Below are positions 10,064-22,149 of a stretch of DNA of 64,000 nt, piece after piece. Origin of the DNA: Triticum aestivum (Eukaryota; Streptophyta; Magnoliopsida; Poales; Poaceae); NCBI RefSeq assembly GCF_018294505.1, contig NC_057801.1:435342201-435406200 (forward strand), in the 5' to 3' direction. The notes beneath the pieces were generated by a model. It worked only from the letters and a program-made list of their open reading frames with translations, was not told where the DNA came from and searched no databases. The position numbers were made by a program, and so were the translations under genes. The first letter of the stretch is position 1. Every line of letters starts with the position of its first letter.

Positions 10064-10117
10064 TCACCCTTGACGAAAGCACTTCTGTGACGCACGATTT
10101 ATCGTCATGGAAGTGGA

Positions 10118-10269
10118 CACTTCCGTGATGATAATTTTGGTAATGTCATGGAATACTTCTACGACAGCACAGGTATGACTATCTTGATTCTGTCATAAAA
10201 TCATCATGGATGTACATGCATGACAAAAAACGCATCCTATTGTGACAAACACGTATCATCACGGAAGTG
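10118..10269. repeat. 16-bp perfect inverted repeat at the CACTA terminus
   Basis: CACTTCCGTGATGATA at 10118-10133 is matched exactly by its reverse complement at 10254-10269, 15 bp inside the transposon end. The left arm overlaps a second palindrome, GGAAGTG-GA-CACTTCC (10109-10124). Diverged copies (ACTTCTGTGACG at 10081, ACTTCTACGAC at 10156) lie in between. This alternate-orientation motif is the expected layout of transposase-accessory binding sites. Confidence 0.8.
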
Positions 10270-10284
10270 TATTTTTTTGTAGTG

Positions 10285-10880
10285 ATAGTTGGAGACTATT
10301 ATTGGAAGATCAGATAGTACTTCAAAGTACGTAGTGAATCACTTGATCAACTAGGAATGAACAAGTCATAGAAAAGGGTGAGGAATTATCCATACGGGTA
10401 TTCATGCGGCAAGGAACTGCAGGGCAGTAAGTATAAAGGAGTCTCGGAACATCAGAGAGTATTTTGAGACATCTTGAAGTAACAAGAGCAACTAGGGATG
10501 AAGGTATGAACAACAATTATAGGTCGTTACCCATAAGGATTTATCAGTGGTAGGGATCGCAAGGGCGAAGGGTACAAGGGTCTCGGGAAAACATTGGAGA
10601 GTATCTTCAGAATCTTCTGGTGCACCAAGCAATCATCAGGAGTGAGGGTCTCTCTGGAAGAAAGTATTTACGAGAACCTAGAGTTAGAGTTAGCAAAATC
10701 ATTTAACCCGAAGAGAAGAGAGATCAGAGTCCTAGAGTATAGACGAGGAGTAAAAGGTCCTAATACCACCCAATGGCGACGTGGGCCCATAAGCCACACA
10801 ACCATGTTAGAAAATTAGTTTTTTAGTGACTAGACTCAACTTCGGCCAAGGAGTTGGAAAGGGGGTTCCTACAGGCAGTC
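10285..10880 (-). repeat. Gypsy-0 leader with 141-bp tandem duplication
   Basis: TTATCCATACGGGTATTCATG at 10386 and TTACCCATAAGGATTTATCAG at 10527 begin two copies of a unit running through GGCAAGGAACTGCAGGGC and AGGAGTCTCGG...AGAGTATTTT. The offset, 141 bp, is the same as in Gypsy-1 (31519 and 31660), so the duplication is a stable family trait. It lies directly downstream of the PBS in transcript orientation, where LTR retrotransposons usually carry packaging and dimerisation signals. Non-coding. Confidence 0.7.
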
Positions 10881-10893
10881 GGCTCTGATACCA
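10881..10893 (-). other. Primer-binding site of Gypsy-0
   Basis: GGCTCTGATACCA on the + strand is TGGTATCAGAGCC on the minus strand, complementary to the 3' end of initiator methionine tRNA. It lies three bases from the LTR end at 10897, which fixes the minus orientation of the element. Confidence 0.9.
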
Positions 10894-11198
10894 ACTTGTG
10901 ACGCCCCTGATTCGACCGTACACTAATCATACACGCAAATGTGTACGATCAAAATCAGGGACTCACGAGAAGATATCGCAACACAACTCTAGACACGAAT
11001 TGAAATAAAACAAGCTTTATATTACAAGCCAGGGGCCTCGAGGGCTCGAATACAAAAGCTCGATATAGAAGAGTCAACGGAAGCAACAACATTTGAGTAC
11101 AGACATAAGCTAAACAAGACTGCCTTAAGAAGGCTAGCACAAAAGCAACACGATCAAAGAGGCAAGGCCTCCTCCCAGGGACATCCTAACTACTCCTG

Positions 11199-12938
11199 TG
11201 TAGGTGAATGTAGAAGAAATTCAAAATTTTCTACGCATCACCAAGATCAATCTATGGAGTAATCTAGCAACGAGGGAAAGGGGAGTGCATCGACATACCC
11301 TTGTAGATCGCTAAGCGGAAGCGCTCAAGTGAACGGGGTTGATGGAGTCGTACTCGTCGTGATCCAAATCACCGATGATCCTAGTGCCGAACGGACGGCA
11401 CCTCCGTGTTCAACACACATGCAGCCCGGTGACGTCTCCCATGCCTTGATCCAGCAAGGATAGAGGGAGAGGTTGGGGAAGACTCCGTCCAGCAGCCGCA
11501 CGACGGCGTGGTGGTGAAGGAGGAGCGTGGCAATCCTGAAGGGCTTTGCCAAGCACCGCGGGAGAGGAGGAGGACTTGGGAGAGGGGAAGGGCTGCGCCA
11601 GAACTTGGGTGCGGCTGCCCTCCCACCCCCCACATATATATAGGGGCAAGGGAGAGGGGGGCCGGCCCCCTCAGATCCAATTTGAGGAGGGGGCGGCGGC
11701 CAGGAGGGTTGCCTTGCCCCCCAAGGCAAGGGGGGGGCGCCCCGTTTTAGGGTTCCCCCAAACCCTAGGCGCCTTGGGCCCTAGTGGGGGGGGGCGCACC
11801 AGCCCACATGGGGCTGGTCCCCTCCCACACTTGGCCCACGCAGCCCTCTGGGGCCGGTGGCCCCACCTGGTGGACCCCCGGGACCCTCCCGATGGTCCCA
11901 GTACGTTACCGTTAGCATCCAAAACTTTTCCGGTGACCAAAACAGGACTTCCCATATATAAATCTTTACCTCTGGACCATTCCGGAACTCCTCGTGACGT
12001 CCGCGATCTCATCCGGGAATCCGAACAACATTCGGTAACCATGTACATCTATTCCCTATAACCCTAGCGTCATTGAACCTTAAGTGTGTAGACCCTACGG
12101 GTTCGGGAGACACGTAGACATGACCGAGACAACTCTCCGGCCAATAACCAACAGCGGGATCTAGATACCCATGTTGGCTCCCACATGTTCCACGATGATC
12201 TCATCGAATGAACCACGATGTCGAGGATTCAATCAAGCTCGTATTCAATTCCCTTTGTCTAGCGGTATAGTACTTGCCCGAGATTCGATCGTCGGTATCC
12301 CGATACCTTGTTCAATCTCGTTACCGGCAAGTCTCTTTACTCGATCCGTAACACATCATCCCATGATCAACCCCTTGGTCACATTGTGCACATTATGATG
12401 ATGTCCTACCGAGTGGGCCCAGAGATACCTCTCCATCACACGGAGTGACAAATCCCAGTCTTGATTCGTGGCAACCCAACAGACACTTTCGGAGATACCC
12501 GTAGTGCACCTTTATAGCCACCCAGTTATGTTGTGATGTTTGGTACACCCAAAGCATTCCTACGGTATTCGGGAGTTGCACAATCTCATGGTCTAAGGAA
12601 ATGATACTTGACATTAGAAGAGCTTTAGCATATGAACTACACGATCTTTGTGCTACACTTAGGATTGGGTCTTGTCCATCACATCATTATCCTAATGATG
12701 TGATCCCGTTATCAACGACATCCAATGTCCATGGTCAGGAAACCGTAACCATCTATTGATCAACGAGCTAGTCAACTAGAGGCTTACTAGGGACATGGTG
12801 TTGTCTATGTATCCACACATGTATCTGAGTTTCCTATCAATACAATTATAGCATGGATAATAAATGATTATCATGAACAATGAAATATAATAATAATAAT
12901 AACTAATTTATTATTGCCTCTAGGGCATATTTCCAACA
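11199..12938 (-). repeat. 3' LTR of Angela-1
   Basis: 1740 bp. The left end is degraded (TGTAGGTGAATGTAG where the 5' LTR has TGTTGGGGAACGTAG) and the right end is TTTCCAACA. It is very similar to 18109-19841 apart from scattered substitutions and short indels. The LTR pair gives an upper estimate of insertion age if aligned. Confidence 0.9.
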
Positions 12939-12944
12939 GTCTCC

Positions 12945-15900
12945 CACTTGCACTAGAGTCAATAATCTAGTTCACATCGCCATGTGATTAACACTCACAG
13001 GTCATATCGCCATGTGACCAACATCCAAAGAGTTTACTAGTGTCGCTAAACTAGTTCACATCATCATGTGATTAAGACTCAATGAGTTCTGGGGTTTGAT
13101 CATGTTTTGCTTGTGAGAGAGGTTTTAGTCAACGGGTCTACAACATTCAGATCCGTATGTACTTCGCATATCTCTAGGTCAAATTGTAAATGTTGCTTCC
13201 ACGCTCCACTTGGAGCTATTCCAAATGGTTGCTCCACTATACGTATCCAGTTTGCTACTCAGAGTCATTCGGATAGGTGTTAAAGCTTGCATCGACGTAA
13301 CCCTTTACGCCGAACTCTTTATCACCTCCATAATCGAGAAACATGTCCTTATTACTCCAAGCACAATTTTGACCGATCTGGTGATCCACTCCTTGATCAC
13401 CTTTGTACCCTCTTGCCAGACATGTGGCAAGGCACACACCAGGTGCGGTACACATCATAGCATACTATGGAGCCTATGTCTAATCAAAGGGGACGACCTT
13501 CGTCCTTTCTCTCTATTCTGCCATGGTCGAGCTTTAAGTCTTAACTTCATACCTTACGACTCAGGCAAGAACTCCTTCTTTGACTGATCCATCTTGAACA
13601 CCTTCAAGATCATGTGAAGGTATGTGCTCATTTGAAAGTACCATTAAGCGTTTTTGATCTATCCTCATAGATCTTGATGCTCAATGTTCAAGCAGCTTAA
13701 TCTAGGTTTTCTATTGAAAAACACTTTTCAAACAACCCTATATACTTTCCAGAAACTCTACAACATTTCTGATCAACAATATGTTAGCAACATATACTCA
13801 TCAGAAATTCTATAGTGCTCCCACTCACTTCTTTGGAAATACAAGTTTCTCATAAACTTTGTATAAACCCAAAATCTTTGATCATCTCATCAAAGCGGAC
13901 ATTCCAACTCCAAGATGCTTACTCCAGTCCTTAGAAGGATTGCTGGAGCTTTGCATATTTGTTAGCGTCTTTCAGGATTGTCAAAACCTTCTGGTTGTAT
14001 CACATACAACCTTTCCTCAAGAAAATCGTCGAGGAAACAATGTTTTGACATCCTATCTGCAAGATTTCATAAATAATGCAGTAACTGCTAATATAATTCC
14101 AACAGACTCTTAGCATCGCTACGAGTGAGAAAGTCTCATCGTAGTCAACTCCTTGAACTTGTCGGAAAATATCTTAACGACAAGTCGAGCTTTCTTAATG
14201 GTGACACTTACCATCATTGTCCGTCTTCCTTCTAAAATCCATCTGTACTCAACAGCCTTACGACCATTGGGTAGTTCTGCCAAAGTCTACACTTTGTTTT
14301 CATACATGGATCCTCTCTCGGATATTATGGCCTCGAGCCATTTGTCAGAATCCGGGCCCACCATCGCTTCTCCATAGCTCGTAGGTTCATTGTTGTATAG
14401 CAACATGACCTCCAAGACAGGATTACCATACCACTCTGAAGCAATACATGTCCTTGTCATCCTACGATGTTCGGCAGTGACTTGATCAGAGGCTTCATGA
14501 TCACTATCATCAGCTTCCACTTCAATTGGTGTAGGTGCCACAGGAACAACTTCCCGTGCCCTACTACACACTAGTTGTAGTGACGGTTCAATAACCATAT
14601 CAACTCTCCACCATCCTCCCACTCAATTTTTCGAGACAAACTTTTCCTTGAGAAAGGACCCGATTCAAGAAACAATCCCTATTGCTTTCGGATCTGAATT
14701 AGGAGGTATACCCAACTGTTTGGGGTGTCCTATGAAGATGAATTTTATCTGCTTTGGGTTCGAGCTTATCAACCAGAAACTTTTTCACATAAGCATCGCA
14801 GCCCCAAACTTTTAAGAAACGACAACTTAGGTTTCTCCAAACCATAGTTCAAATGGTGTCGTCTCAACGGAATTACGTGGTGCCCTATTAAAGTGAGTGC
14901 GGTTGTCTCTAATGCCTAACCCATGAACGATAGTGGTAATTCGATAAGAGACATCATGGTACGCACCATATCCAATAGGGTGCAACTATGATGTTCGGAC
15001 ACACCATCACACTATGGTGTTCCAGGCGGTATTAATTGTGAAACAATTTCTACAATGTCTTAATTGCGTGCCAAAGCTCGTAACTCAGATACTCATCTCT
15101 ATGATCATATCATAGACATTTTATCCTCTTGTCACGATGATCTTCAACTTCACTCTGAAATTACTTGAACCATTCAATAATTCAGACTTGTGTTTCATCA
15201 AGTAAATATACTCAGTATCTACTCAAATCATCCGTGAAGTAAGAACATAACGATATCCACTGCGTGCCTCAGCACTCATTGGACTGCACACATCAAAATG
15301 TATTACTTCCAACAAGTTGCTTTCTAGTTCCATTTTACTGAAAACGAGGCTTTTAGTCATCTTGCCCATGTGGTATGATTTGCATGTCTCAAGTGATTCA
15401 AAATCAAGTGAGTCCAAACGGTCCATTTGCATGGAGTTTCTTCATGCATATACACCAATAGACATGGTTCGCATGTCTCAAACTTTTCAAAAACGAGTGG
15501 GTCCAAAGATCCATCAACATGGAGCTTCTTCATGCGTTTTATACCAATATGACTTACATGGCAGTGCCACATGTAGGTGGTACTATCATTACTATCTTAT
15601 ATTTTTGGCATGAACATGTGTATCACTATGATCGAGATTCAATAAACCATTCATTTTGGGTGCAAGACCATTGAAGGTATTATTCAAATAAACAGACTAA
15701 CCATTATTCTCCTTAGTGAATAACCGTATTGCGATAGACATAATCCAATCATGTCTATGCTCAACGCAAACACCAAATAACAATTATTTAGGTTTAACAC
15801 CAATCTCGATGGTAGAGGAAGCGTGCGATGCTTGATCACATCAAGATTGGAAAACACTTCCAACACATATCGCCAGCTCACCTTTAACTAGTCTCCGTTT

Positions 15901-17000
15901 ACTCCGTAGCTTTTATTTTGAGTTACTAACACTTAGCAACCGAACCAGTATCTAATACCCTGGTGCTACTAGGAGTACTAGTAAAGTACACATTAACATA
16001 ATGTATATCTAATATACTTCTATCGACCTTGCCAGCCTTCTCATCTACCAAGTATCTAGGGTAATTCTGCTCCAGTGACTGTTCCCCTTATTATAGAAGC
16101 ACTTAGTCTCGGGTTTGGGTTCAACCTTGGGTTTCTCCACTAGAGCAGCAGCTGATTTGCCATTTCATGAAGTATCCCTTCTTGCCCTTGCCCTTCTTGA
16201 AACTAGTGGTTTCACTAGCCATCAACAATTAATGCTCCTTCTTGATTTCTACTTTCGCGGTGTCAAACATCGTGAATATTTCAAGGATCATCATATCTAT
16301 CCTTGATATGTTACAGTTCATCACAAAGCTCTAGTAGCTTGGTGGCAATGACTTTGGAAAAACATCACTATCTCATCTGGAAGAATAACTCCCACTCGAT
16401 TCAAGTGATTGTGGTACTCAGACAATCTGAGCACAAGCTCAACGATTGAGCTTTTCTCCCTTAGTTTGTAGGCTAAGAAACTCGTCGGAGGTCTTATACC
16501 TCTTGACGTGGGCACGAGCCTGAAATCCCAATTTCAGCCCTCAAAACATCTCATATGTTTCGCGACGTTTTGAAATCGTCTTCGGTGCCTCAACTCTAAA
16601 CCATTTAACATTACTAAACTATCACGTAGTTATCAAAATGTGTGTGTCAGATGTTCGCAACATCCACAGATGACGTTCGAGGTTCAGCACACTGAGCGGT
16701 GCATTAAGGACATAAGCCTTCTTCGAAGCAACGAGGACAATCCTCAGTTTACGGACCTAGTCCGCATAATCGCTACTATCAACTTTCAACTGAATTTTCT
16801 CTAGGAACATATATAAACAGTAGAACTAAAGCGCGAGCTTACGACATAATTTGCAAAGATCTTTTGACTATGTTCAGGATAATTAAGTTCATCTTATGAA
16901 CTCCCACTCAGATAGACATCCCTCTAGTCATCTAAGGGATTACATGATCCGAGTCAACTAGGCCGTGTCCGATCATCACGTGAGACGGACTAGTCATCAT
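12945..17000 (-). pseudogene. Angela-1 gag-pol pseudogene (Copia order GAG-PR-IN-RT-RH)
   Basis: From right to left on the minus strand: gag remnants (about 16040-16800) with a broken CCHC knuckle; protease motif D-T-G-S (15944-15952); the pre-integrase zinc module (15357-15572, W-H-C-H-V-S-H-I-G and C-E-P-C) with an 88-bp tandem duplication; the integrase core, heavily frameshifted (about 14700-15430); reverse transcriptase (about 13600-14620) with K-W-L-E-A near the start; and RNase H (13100-13460, G-Y-V-D-A-S-F). The RT catalytic Y-V-D-D reads Y-V-A-N (13780-13794). Many frameshifts and stops make it non-functional, and most lesions are shared with Angela-2. Confidence 0.9.
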
Positions 17001-18108
17001 CGGTGAACATCTTCATGTTGATCGTATCTACCATACGACTCATGCTCGACCTTTCGGTCTCTTGTGTTCCGAGGCCATGTCTGTACATGCTAGGCTCGTC
17101 AAGTCAACCTAAGTGTTTCGCGTGTGTAAATCTGGCTTACACCCGTTGTATGTGAACGTTAGAATCTATCACACCCGATCATCACGTGGTGCTTCGAAAC
17201 AACGAACTTTCGCAACGGTGCACAGTTAGGGGGAACACTTTCTTGAAATTTTAATGAGGGATCATCTTATTTACTAAAGTCGTTCTAAGCAAATAAGATG
17301 CATAAACATGATAAACATAACATGCAATCAAAAGTGACATGATATGGCCAATATCATTTTGCTCCTTTTGATCTCCATCTTCGGGGCTCCATGATCATCA
17401 TCGTCACCGGCATGACACCATGATCTCCATCATCATGATCTCCATCATCGTGTCTCCATGAAGTTGTCTCGCCAACTATTACTTCTACTACTATGGCTAA
17501 CGGTTTAGCAATAAAGTAAAGTAATTACATGGCGTTGTTCATTGACACGCAGGTCATACAATAAATTAAGACAACTCCTATGGCTCCTGCCGGTTGTCAT
17601 ACTCATCGACATGCAAGTCGTGATTCCTATTACAAGAACATGATCAATCTCATACATCACATATCATTCATCACATTCTTTTGGCCATATCACATCACAT
17701 AGCATACCCTGCAAAAACAAGTTAGACGTCCTCTAATTGTTGTTTGCATGTTTTACGTGGCTGCTATGGGTTTCTAGCAAGAACGTTTCTTACCTACGCA
17801 AAAACCACAACGTGATATGTCAATTGCTATTTACCCTTCATAAGGACCCTTTTCATCGAATCCGATCCGACTAAAGTGGGAGAGACTGGCACCCGCTAGC
17901 CACCTTATGCAACAAGTGCATGTCAGTCGGTGGAACCTGTCTCACGTAAGTGTACATGTAAGGTCGGTCCGGGCCGCTTCATCCCACAATACCGTCGAAA
18001 CAAGATTGGACTAGTAACGGTAAGCATATTGAACAAAATCAACGCTCACAATAACTTGTGTTCTACTCGTGTATAGAAACTACGCATAGACCTAGCTCAT
18101 GATGCCAT

Positions 18109-19841
18109 TGTTGGGGAACGTAGCAGAAATTCAAAATTTTCTACGCATCACTAAGATCAATCTATGGAGTAATCTAGCAACGAGGGAAAGGGGAGTGCAT
18201 CTACATACCCTTGTAGATCGCTAAGCGGAAGCGTTCAAGTGAACGGGGTTGATGGAGTCGTACTCGTCGTGATCCAAATCACCGATGATCCTAGTGCCGA
18301 ACGGACGGCACCTCCGCGTTCAACACACATGCAGCCCCGGTGATGTCTCCCATGCCTTGATCCAGGAAGGAGAGAGAAAGAGGTTGGGGAAGACTCCGTC
18401 CAGCAGCAGCACGACGGCGTGGTGGTGAAGGAGGAGCGTGGCAATCCTGCAGGGCTTTGCCAAGCACCGCGGGAGAGGAGGAGGACTTGGGAGAGGGGAA
18501 GGGCTGCGCCAGAACTTGGGTGCGGCTGCCCTCCCACCCCCCACATATATATAGGGCAAGCGAGAGGGAGGCCCGCCCCCTCAGATCCAATCTGAGGAGG
18601 GGGCGGCGGCCAGGAGGGTTGCCTTGCCCCCCAAGGCAAGGGGGGCGCCCCCTTTTAGGGTTCCCCCAAACCCTAGGCGCCTTGGGCCCTGGTGGGGGGG
18701 CGCACCAGCCCACCTGGGGCTGGTCCTCTCCCACACTTGGCCCACGCAGCCCTCTGGGGCTAGTGGCCCCACCTGGTGGACCCCCGGGACCCTCCCGATG
18801 GTCCCGGTACGTTGCCGTTAGCACCTGAAACTTTTCCGGTGACCAAAATAGGACTTCCCATATATAAATCTTTACCTCCGGACCATTCCGAAACTCCTCG
18901 TGACATCCGGGATCTCATCCGGGAATCCGAACAACATTCAGTAACCACGTACATCTATTCCCTATAACCCTAGCGTCATTGAACCTTAAGTGTGTAGACC
19001 ATACGGGTTCGGGAGACACGTAGACATGACCGAGACAACTCTCCGGCCAATAACCAACAGCGGGATCTGGATACCCATGTTGGCTCCCACATGTTCCACG
19101 ATGATCTCATCGGATGAACCACGATGTCGAGGATTCAATCAATCCTGTATTCAATTCCCTTTGTCTAGCGGTATAGTACTTGCCCGAGATTCGATCGTCG
19201 GTATCCCGATACCTTGTTCAATCTCGTTACCGGCAAGTCTCTTTACTCGTTCCGTAACACATCATCCCGTGATCAACCCCTTGGTCACATTGTGCACATT
19301 ATGATGATGTACTACCGAGTGGGCCCAGAGATACCTCTCCGTCACACGGAGTGACAAATCCCAGTCTCGATTCGTGCCAACCCAACAGACACTTTCGGAG
19401 ATACCCGTAGTGCACCTTTATAGCCACCCAGTTACGTTGTGACGTTTGGTACACCCAAAGCATTCCTACGGTATCCGGGAGTTGCACAATCTCATGGTCT
19501 AAGGAAATGATACTTGACATTAGAAAAGCTTTAGCATACGAACTACACGATCTTTGTGCTAGGCTTAGGATTGGGTCTTGTCCATCACATCATTCTCCTA
19601 ATGATGTGATCCCGTTATCAACGACATCCAATGTTCATGGTCAGGAAACCGTAACCATCTATTGATCAACGAGCTAGTCAACTAGAGGCTTACTAGGGAC
19701 ATGGTGTTGTCTATGTATCCACACATGTATCTGAGTTTCCTATCAATACAATTATAGCATGGATAATAAATGATTATCATGAACAATGAAAGATAATAAT
19801 AATAACTAATTTATTATTGCCTCTAGGGCATATTTCAAACA
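18109..19841 (-). repeat. 5' LTR of Angela-1
   Basis: 1733 bp, bounded by TGTTGGGG...AAACA on the + strand. It contains the TATATATA promoter core (18546-18553) with a C-rich upstream stretch on the transcribed (minus) strand. The several 60-180 codon frames on both strands between 18235 and 18960 recur in all Angela LTRs here and reflect GC-rich leader sequence, not proteins. The matching 3' LTR is 11199-12938. Confidence 0.9.
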
Positions 19842-20325
19842 TCCTAGTCGTCGGTGGTCTTCACGTAGTAGTATCCATCGGTGGTGGCATCTGGCTCCAG
19901 GATCGACCATCTGGTTGCATTAATCGGAAAGAAGAAAGAAAGGGGAAAAGGGGTAGCAAAGCAACCGTGAGTACTCATCCAAAGTACTCGCAAGCATCAG
20001 ATCTATACTAAGTATGCATTGGTATCAAATGGAAGGTTTGTATCTGTGGACAGAACTGCAGAATGCCAGAATAGAGGGGGGAGGCCTAACCTATCGAAGA
20101 CTAGCATCTTCAAGCAGCTTCGAGCATCTTGCAGCATGTAGAAGAGTAAAGAATAGCATTTTAATATTTAACAAACATGTTGTAGAAACAACGCCCAGAG
20201 ATTCTTTCTCGACTCCCTGCGAGAAAGCAATCCCGGAGCCACATATCCATCACATATCTCATGTATCCATTTCTAGTTATATAAGATCAGGATATAAGTA
20301 TGAACATCCGTTACCGTGGACACAG

Positions 20326-20335
20326 CTATTAATAG
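20326..20335. repeat. Palindrome CTATTAATAG in the Gypsy-0 LTR
   Basis: This 10-bp palindrome is the counterpart of the 12-bp CTATTCGAATAG in the Gypsy-1 and Gypsy-2 LTRs. The surrounding text (CCGTGGACACAG before; ATAATCTTCCCTACAGGGGTGCACC after) aligns with theirs. The central CG is missing, yet the dyad symmetry is intact. Confidence 0.6.
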
Positions 20336-20954
20336 ATAATCTTCCCTACAGGGGTGCACCCCGTTATCCAACACGTTTGATTACTCTGGCCGGACACACT
20401 TTTCTAGGTCAATGTCCGGCCACGGAAGATCAACACGTCGCATCCCTACCTAAGCTCAGTAGAGAGTCCCCGTTGGTCTACATCCTAAGCACTCCGGGGT
20501 CTTGGGCCCATCGCCCGTAGCACTCCGGGTCATTGCGAGTAGGGTGGATACCAGCACCGCCTCGGATGGCCAGCACGATCTGACCGTGCCGCACTGCTGA
20601 ACTGGACGTCTGATAATGTTTTAGCTGATACTGCAACGTCGAGGCCCAAAACTATTCTCGCGTGGTGGTTAGTGCGTAAAGGCCAGAGGCCAACTCAGAA
20701 CAAATACCCAAACCTATTAGTGCATTGGGGATTCGTGAAGACAAGTAGGGACTCACGATAATGTGACCCCGTCGCCCCGTCTTGTGGACTTACGGCAAGG
20801 GCCCAGAATGCCCAGTCGTGCCTCGTAGAAAACTCGCGGGTGCTCTCCGGGCCCGCCCGACTTTCACATCAACTCGCGGGTACCCCTCAGGACCGACCCG
20901 ACTTCGTCAATGGTCTCAAGTAAAGTCAAGGTAACCGTGTGTCCAAACATCAAG

Positions 20955-21172
20955 GGGAAAACCCGAGGAATCACCCTCGGTGGATTCCCACTCGAGGTAA
21001 GCATCAAGGTGAACATATGAGGAACCACCCTTGATGTTCACACTTGAGGTGTTGCACGACAGAGTCGTCTCAGGAGTGGTCAAGGAGGAATCACCCTCGA
21101 TGACCACGACCGAATAGCTACGCTACAGAATTATCATCAGGAGTGTGTTACGAGGTATCACCCTCGGCACTC
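20955..21172. repeat. Array of four hairpins with common GAGG-NAYCAC-CCTC core in the Gypsy-0 LTR
   Basis: Four units repeat GAGG + 6-nt loop (AATCAC, AACCAC, AATCAC, TATCAC) + CCTC/CCTT at 20965-20978, 21019-21032, 21085-21098 and 21152-21165. Each core is flanked by a different pair of complementary arms: GGGAA/TTCCC (20955-20959/20985-20989), GTGAACAT/ATGTTCAC (21009-21016/21034-21041), GTGGTCA/TGACCAC (21076-21082/21101-21107) and GAGTG/CACTC (21141-21145/21168-21172). Unit 2 is extended further by CAAG/CTTG. Core conservation with covarying arms is what selection on folded RNA produces. The array lies within the LTR, on the PBS side of the GC-rich island. Confidence 0.7.
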
Positions 21173-22149
21173 GATAGTAGCTCTGCAGAGTCGAGCAATA
21201 AAAGGGGCGTGATGTGATGTGAGGTGTCAGGCTCTGGTCTTCGATCACGTTGATCGAGTCGTCGATGATGAAGCAGGGGCAACAAGGACAAGCTGGGGGT
21301 CACTGATGGATCACTAACCAACCTATACTAAGCAGTTTAGGATAAGTAGGTAAGGTACAACAGTAGGTACAAAAGTAGGCTATGCATCATAATAGGAACA
21401 ATCAAATACAGTAGCAAAATCTAATGCAAGCATGAGAGAATGGAATGGGCTTTATCGGTATGGTCAAAGGGGGGGCTTGCCTGGAAGTTCCGCTGAAAGG
21501 GTAGAAGGGTCGTCGGTGACATAGTCGATCACAAGGGCATCAGCAGCGGTCTTGGGGTCTACCGGAGAGAAGAGGGGGAAGAAACATTAAATACACGGAA
21601 ACATATGCATAACAAGACAATAAGCAGTGCTAGAGGTGTTCTAACGCAGTGCTAGGCGATACTGTCGAAGGGGGAAAACATTCGGGAAAGTATTCCCGGT
21701 TCCGGACGTCTGACAAACAGATGAACCAGAGGGGAAAGGTTTGATGTTTGCTATGCTAGGGACATGTGGCGGATGAACGGACCGCGTGTTCAAATTCATC
21801 TCGTCGTTCTGAGCAACTTTCAAGTAGAAAAAAATTTCATCCGAATTACGAATTATTTTATATGAATTTTCAAAGTTTTAGCAATATTCTAAAATTATTA
21901 ATAATTATTAAATTTGACAGAAAACAAATAATGATGTCAGCATGAGGTCAGAGTGATGTCAGCAGTCAACTTTGACCTGTTGACTAGTCAAACTGACAGG
22001 GGGTCCCACTGTCATAGACTGTTAGCTAAGTAACTTAGTTAGCTAGTTTAATTAGGAAGGTTAATTAAGTTAAGTTAATTAACCTAAATTAACTAAGTTC
22101 ATTAACTATTTCATTCATAAATTAATCTATTTAGTTAATTTTAATTCCT

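Larger units (their letters stand above)
8800..10284 (+). mobile_element. CACTA (En/Spm) transposon, right terminal region
   Basis: The sequence ends TATTTTTTTGTAGTG at 10284, the reverse complement of a CACTACAAAAAAATA terminus, and the sequence changes at once to a Gypsy leader. The last 200 bp carry the short motif CACTTCC(G/A)TGA in both orientations, as expected of TNPA-type binding sites. Further in, 8850-9840 is filled with GGGCC/GGCCCA words. No TNP2 transposase is visible and no matching left end (CACTACAAAAAAATA) occurs upstream in this window, so the element starts before position 1 or has lost that end. The three bases after the end are ATA; the partner duplication cannot be checked. 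Confidence 0.8.
11199..19841 (-). mobile_element. Angela-1: defective Copia LTR retrotransposon
   Basis: Complete insertion of 8643 bp on the minus strand. The 5' LTR is 18109-19841 and the 3' LTR 11199-12938, both ending GGGCATATTTCMAACA on the + strand (minus-strand start TGTTGGAAATATGCCC). Flanking duplications are TCCTG (11194-11198) and TCCTA (19842-19846), one mismatch, showing insertion into the Gypsy-0 LTR. The polypurine tract (AAGTGGGAGAC on the minus strand) abuts the 3' LTR at 12939. The tRNA primer site next to the 5' LTR reads TGGCATCATGAGC, a diverged form. Gag-pol is present in order but shattered. A TATATATA promoter core lies at 18546-18553 in the 5' LTR. Confidence 0.93.

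Noticed and set aside
10881..10893. Possible tRNA-derived sequence (GGCTCTGATACCA; also 32016-32028)
   Set aside because: These are primer-binding sites complementary to the 3' end of initiator Met tRNA next to LTRs; no cloverleaf surrounds them.
11325..12061. Overlapping 70-170 codon frames in the Angela LTRs (also 18235-18967, 39119-39581, 46031-46493)
   Set aside because: The same frames recur in every Angela LTR at the promoter/leader position on both strands; they are GC-rich LTR sequence and lack any domain.
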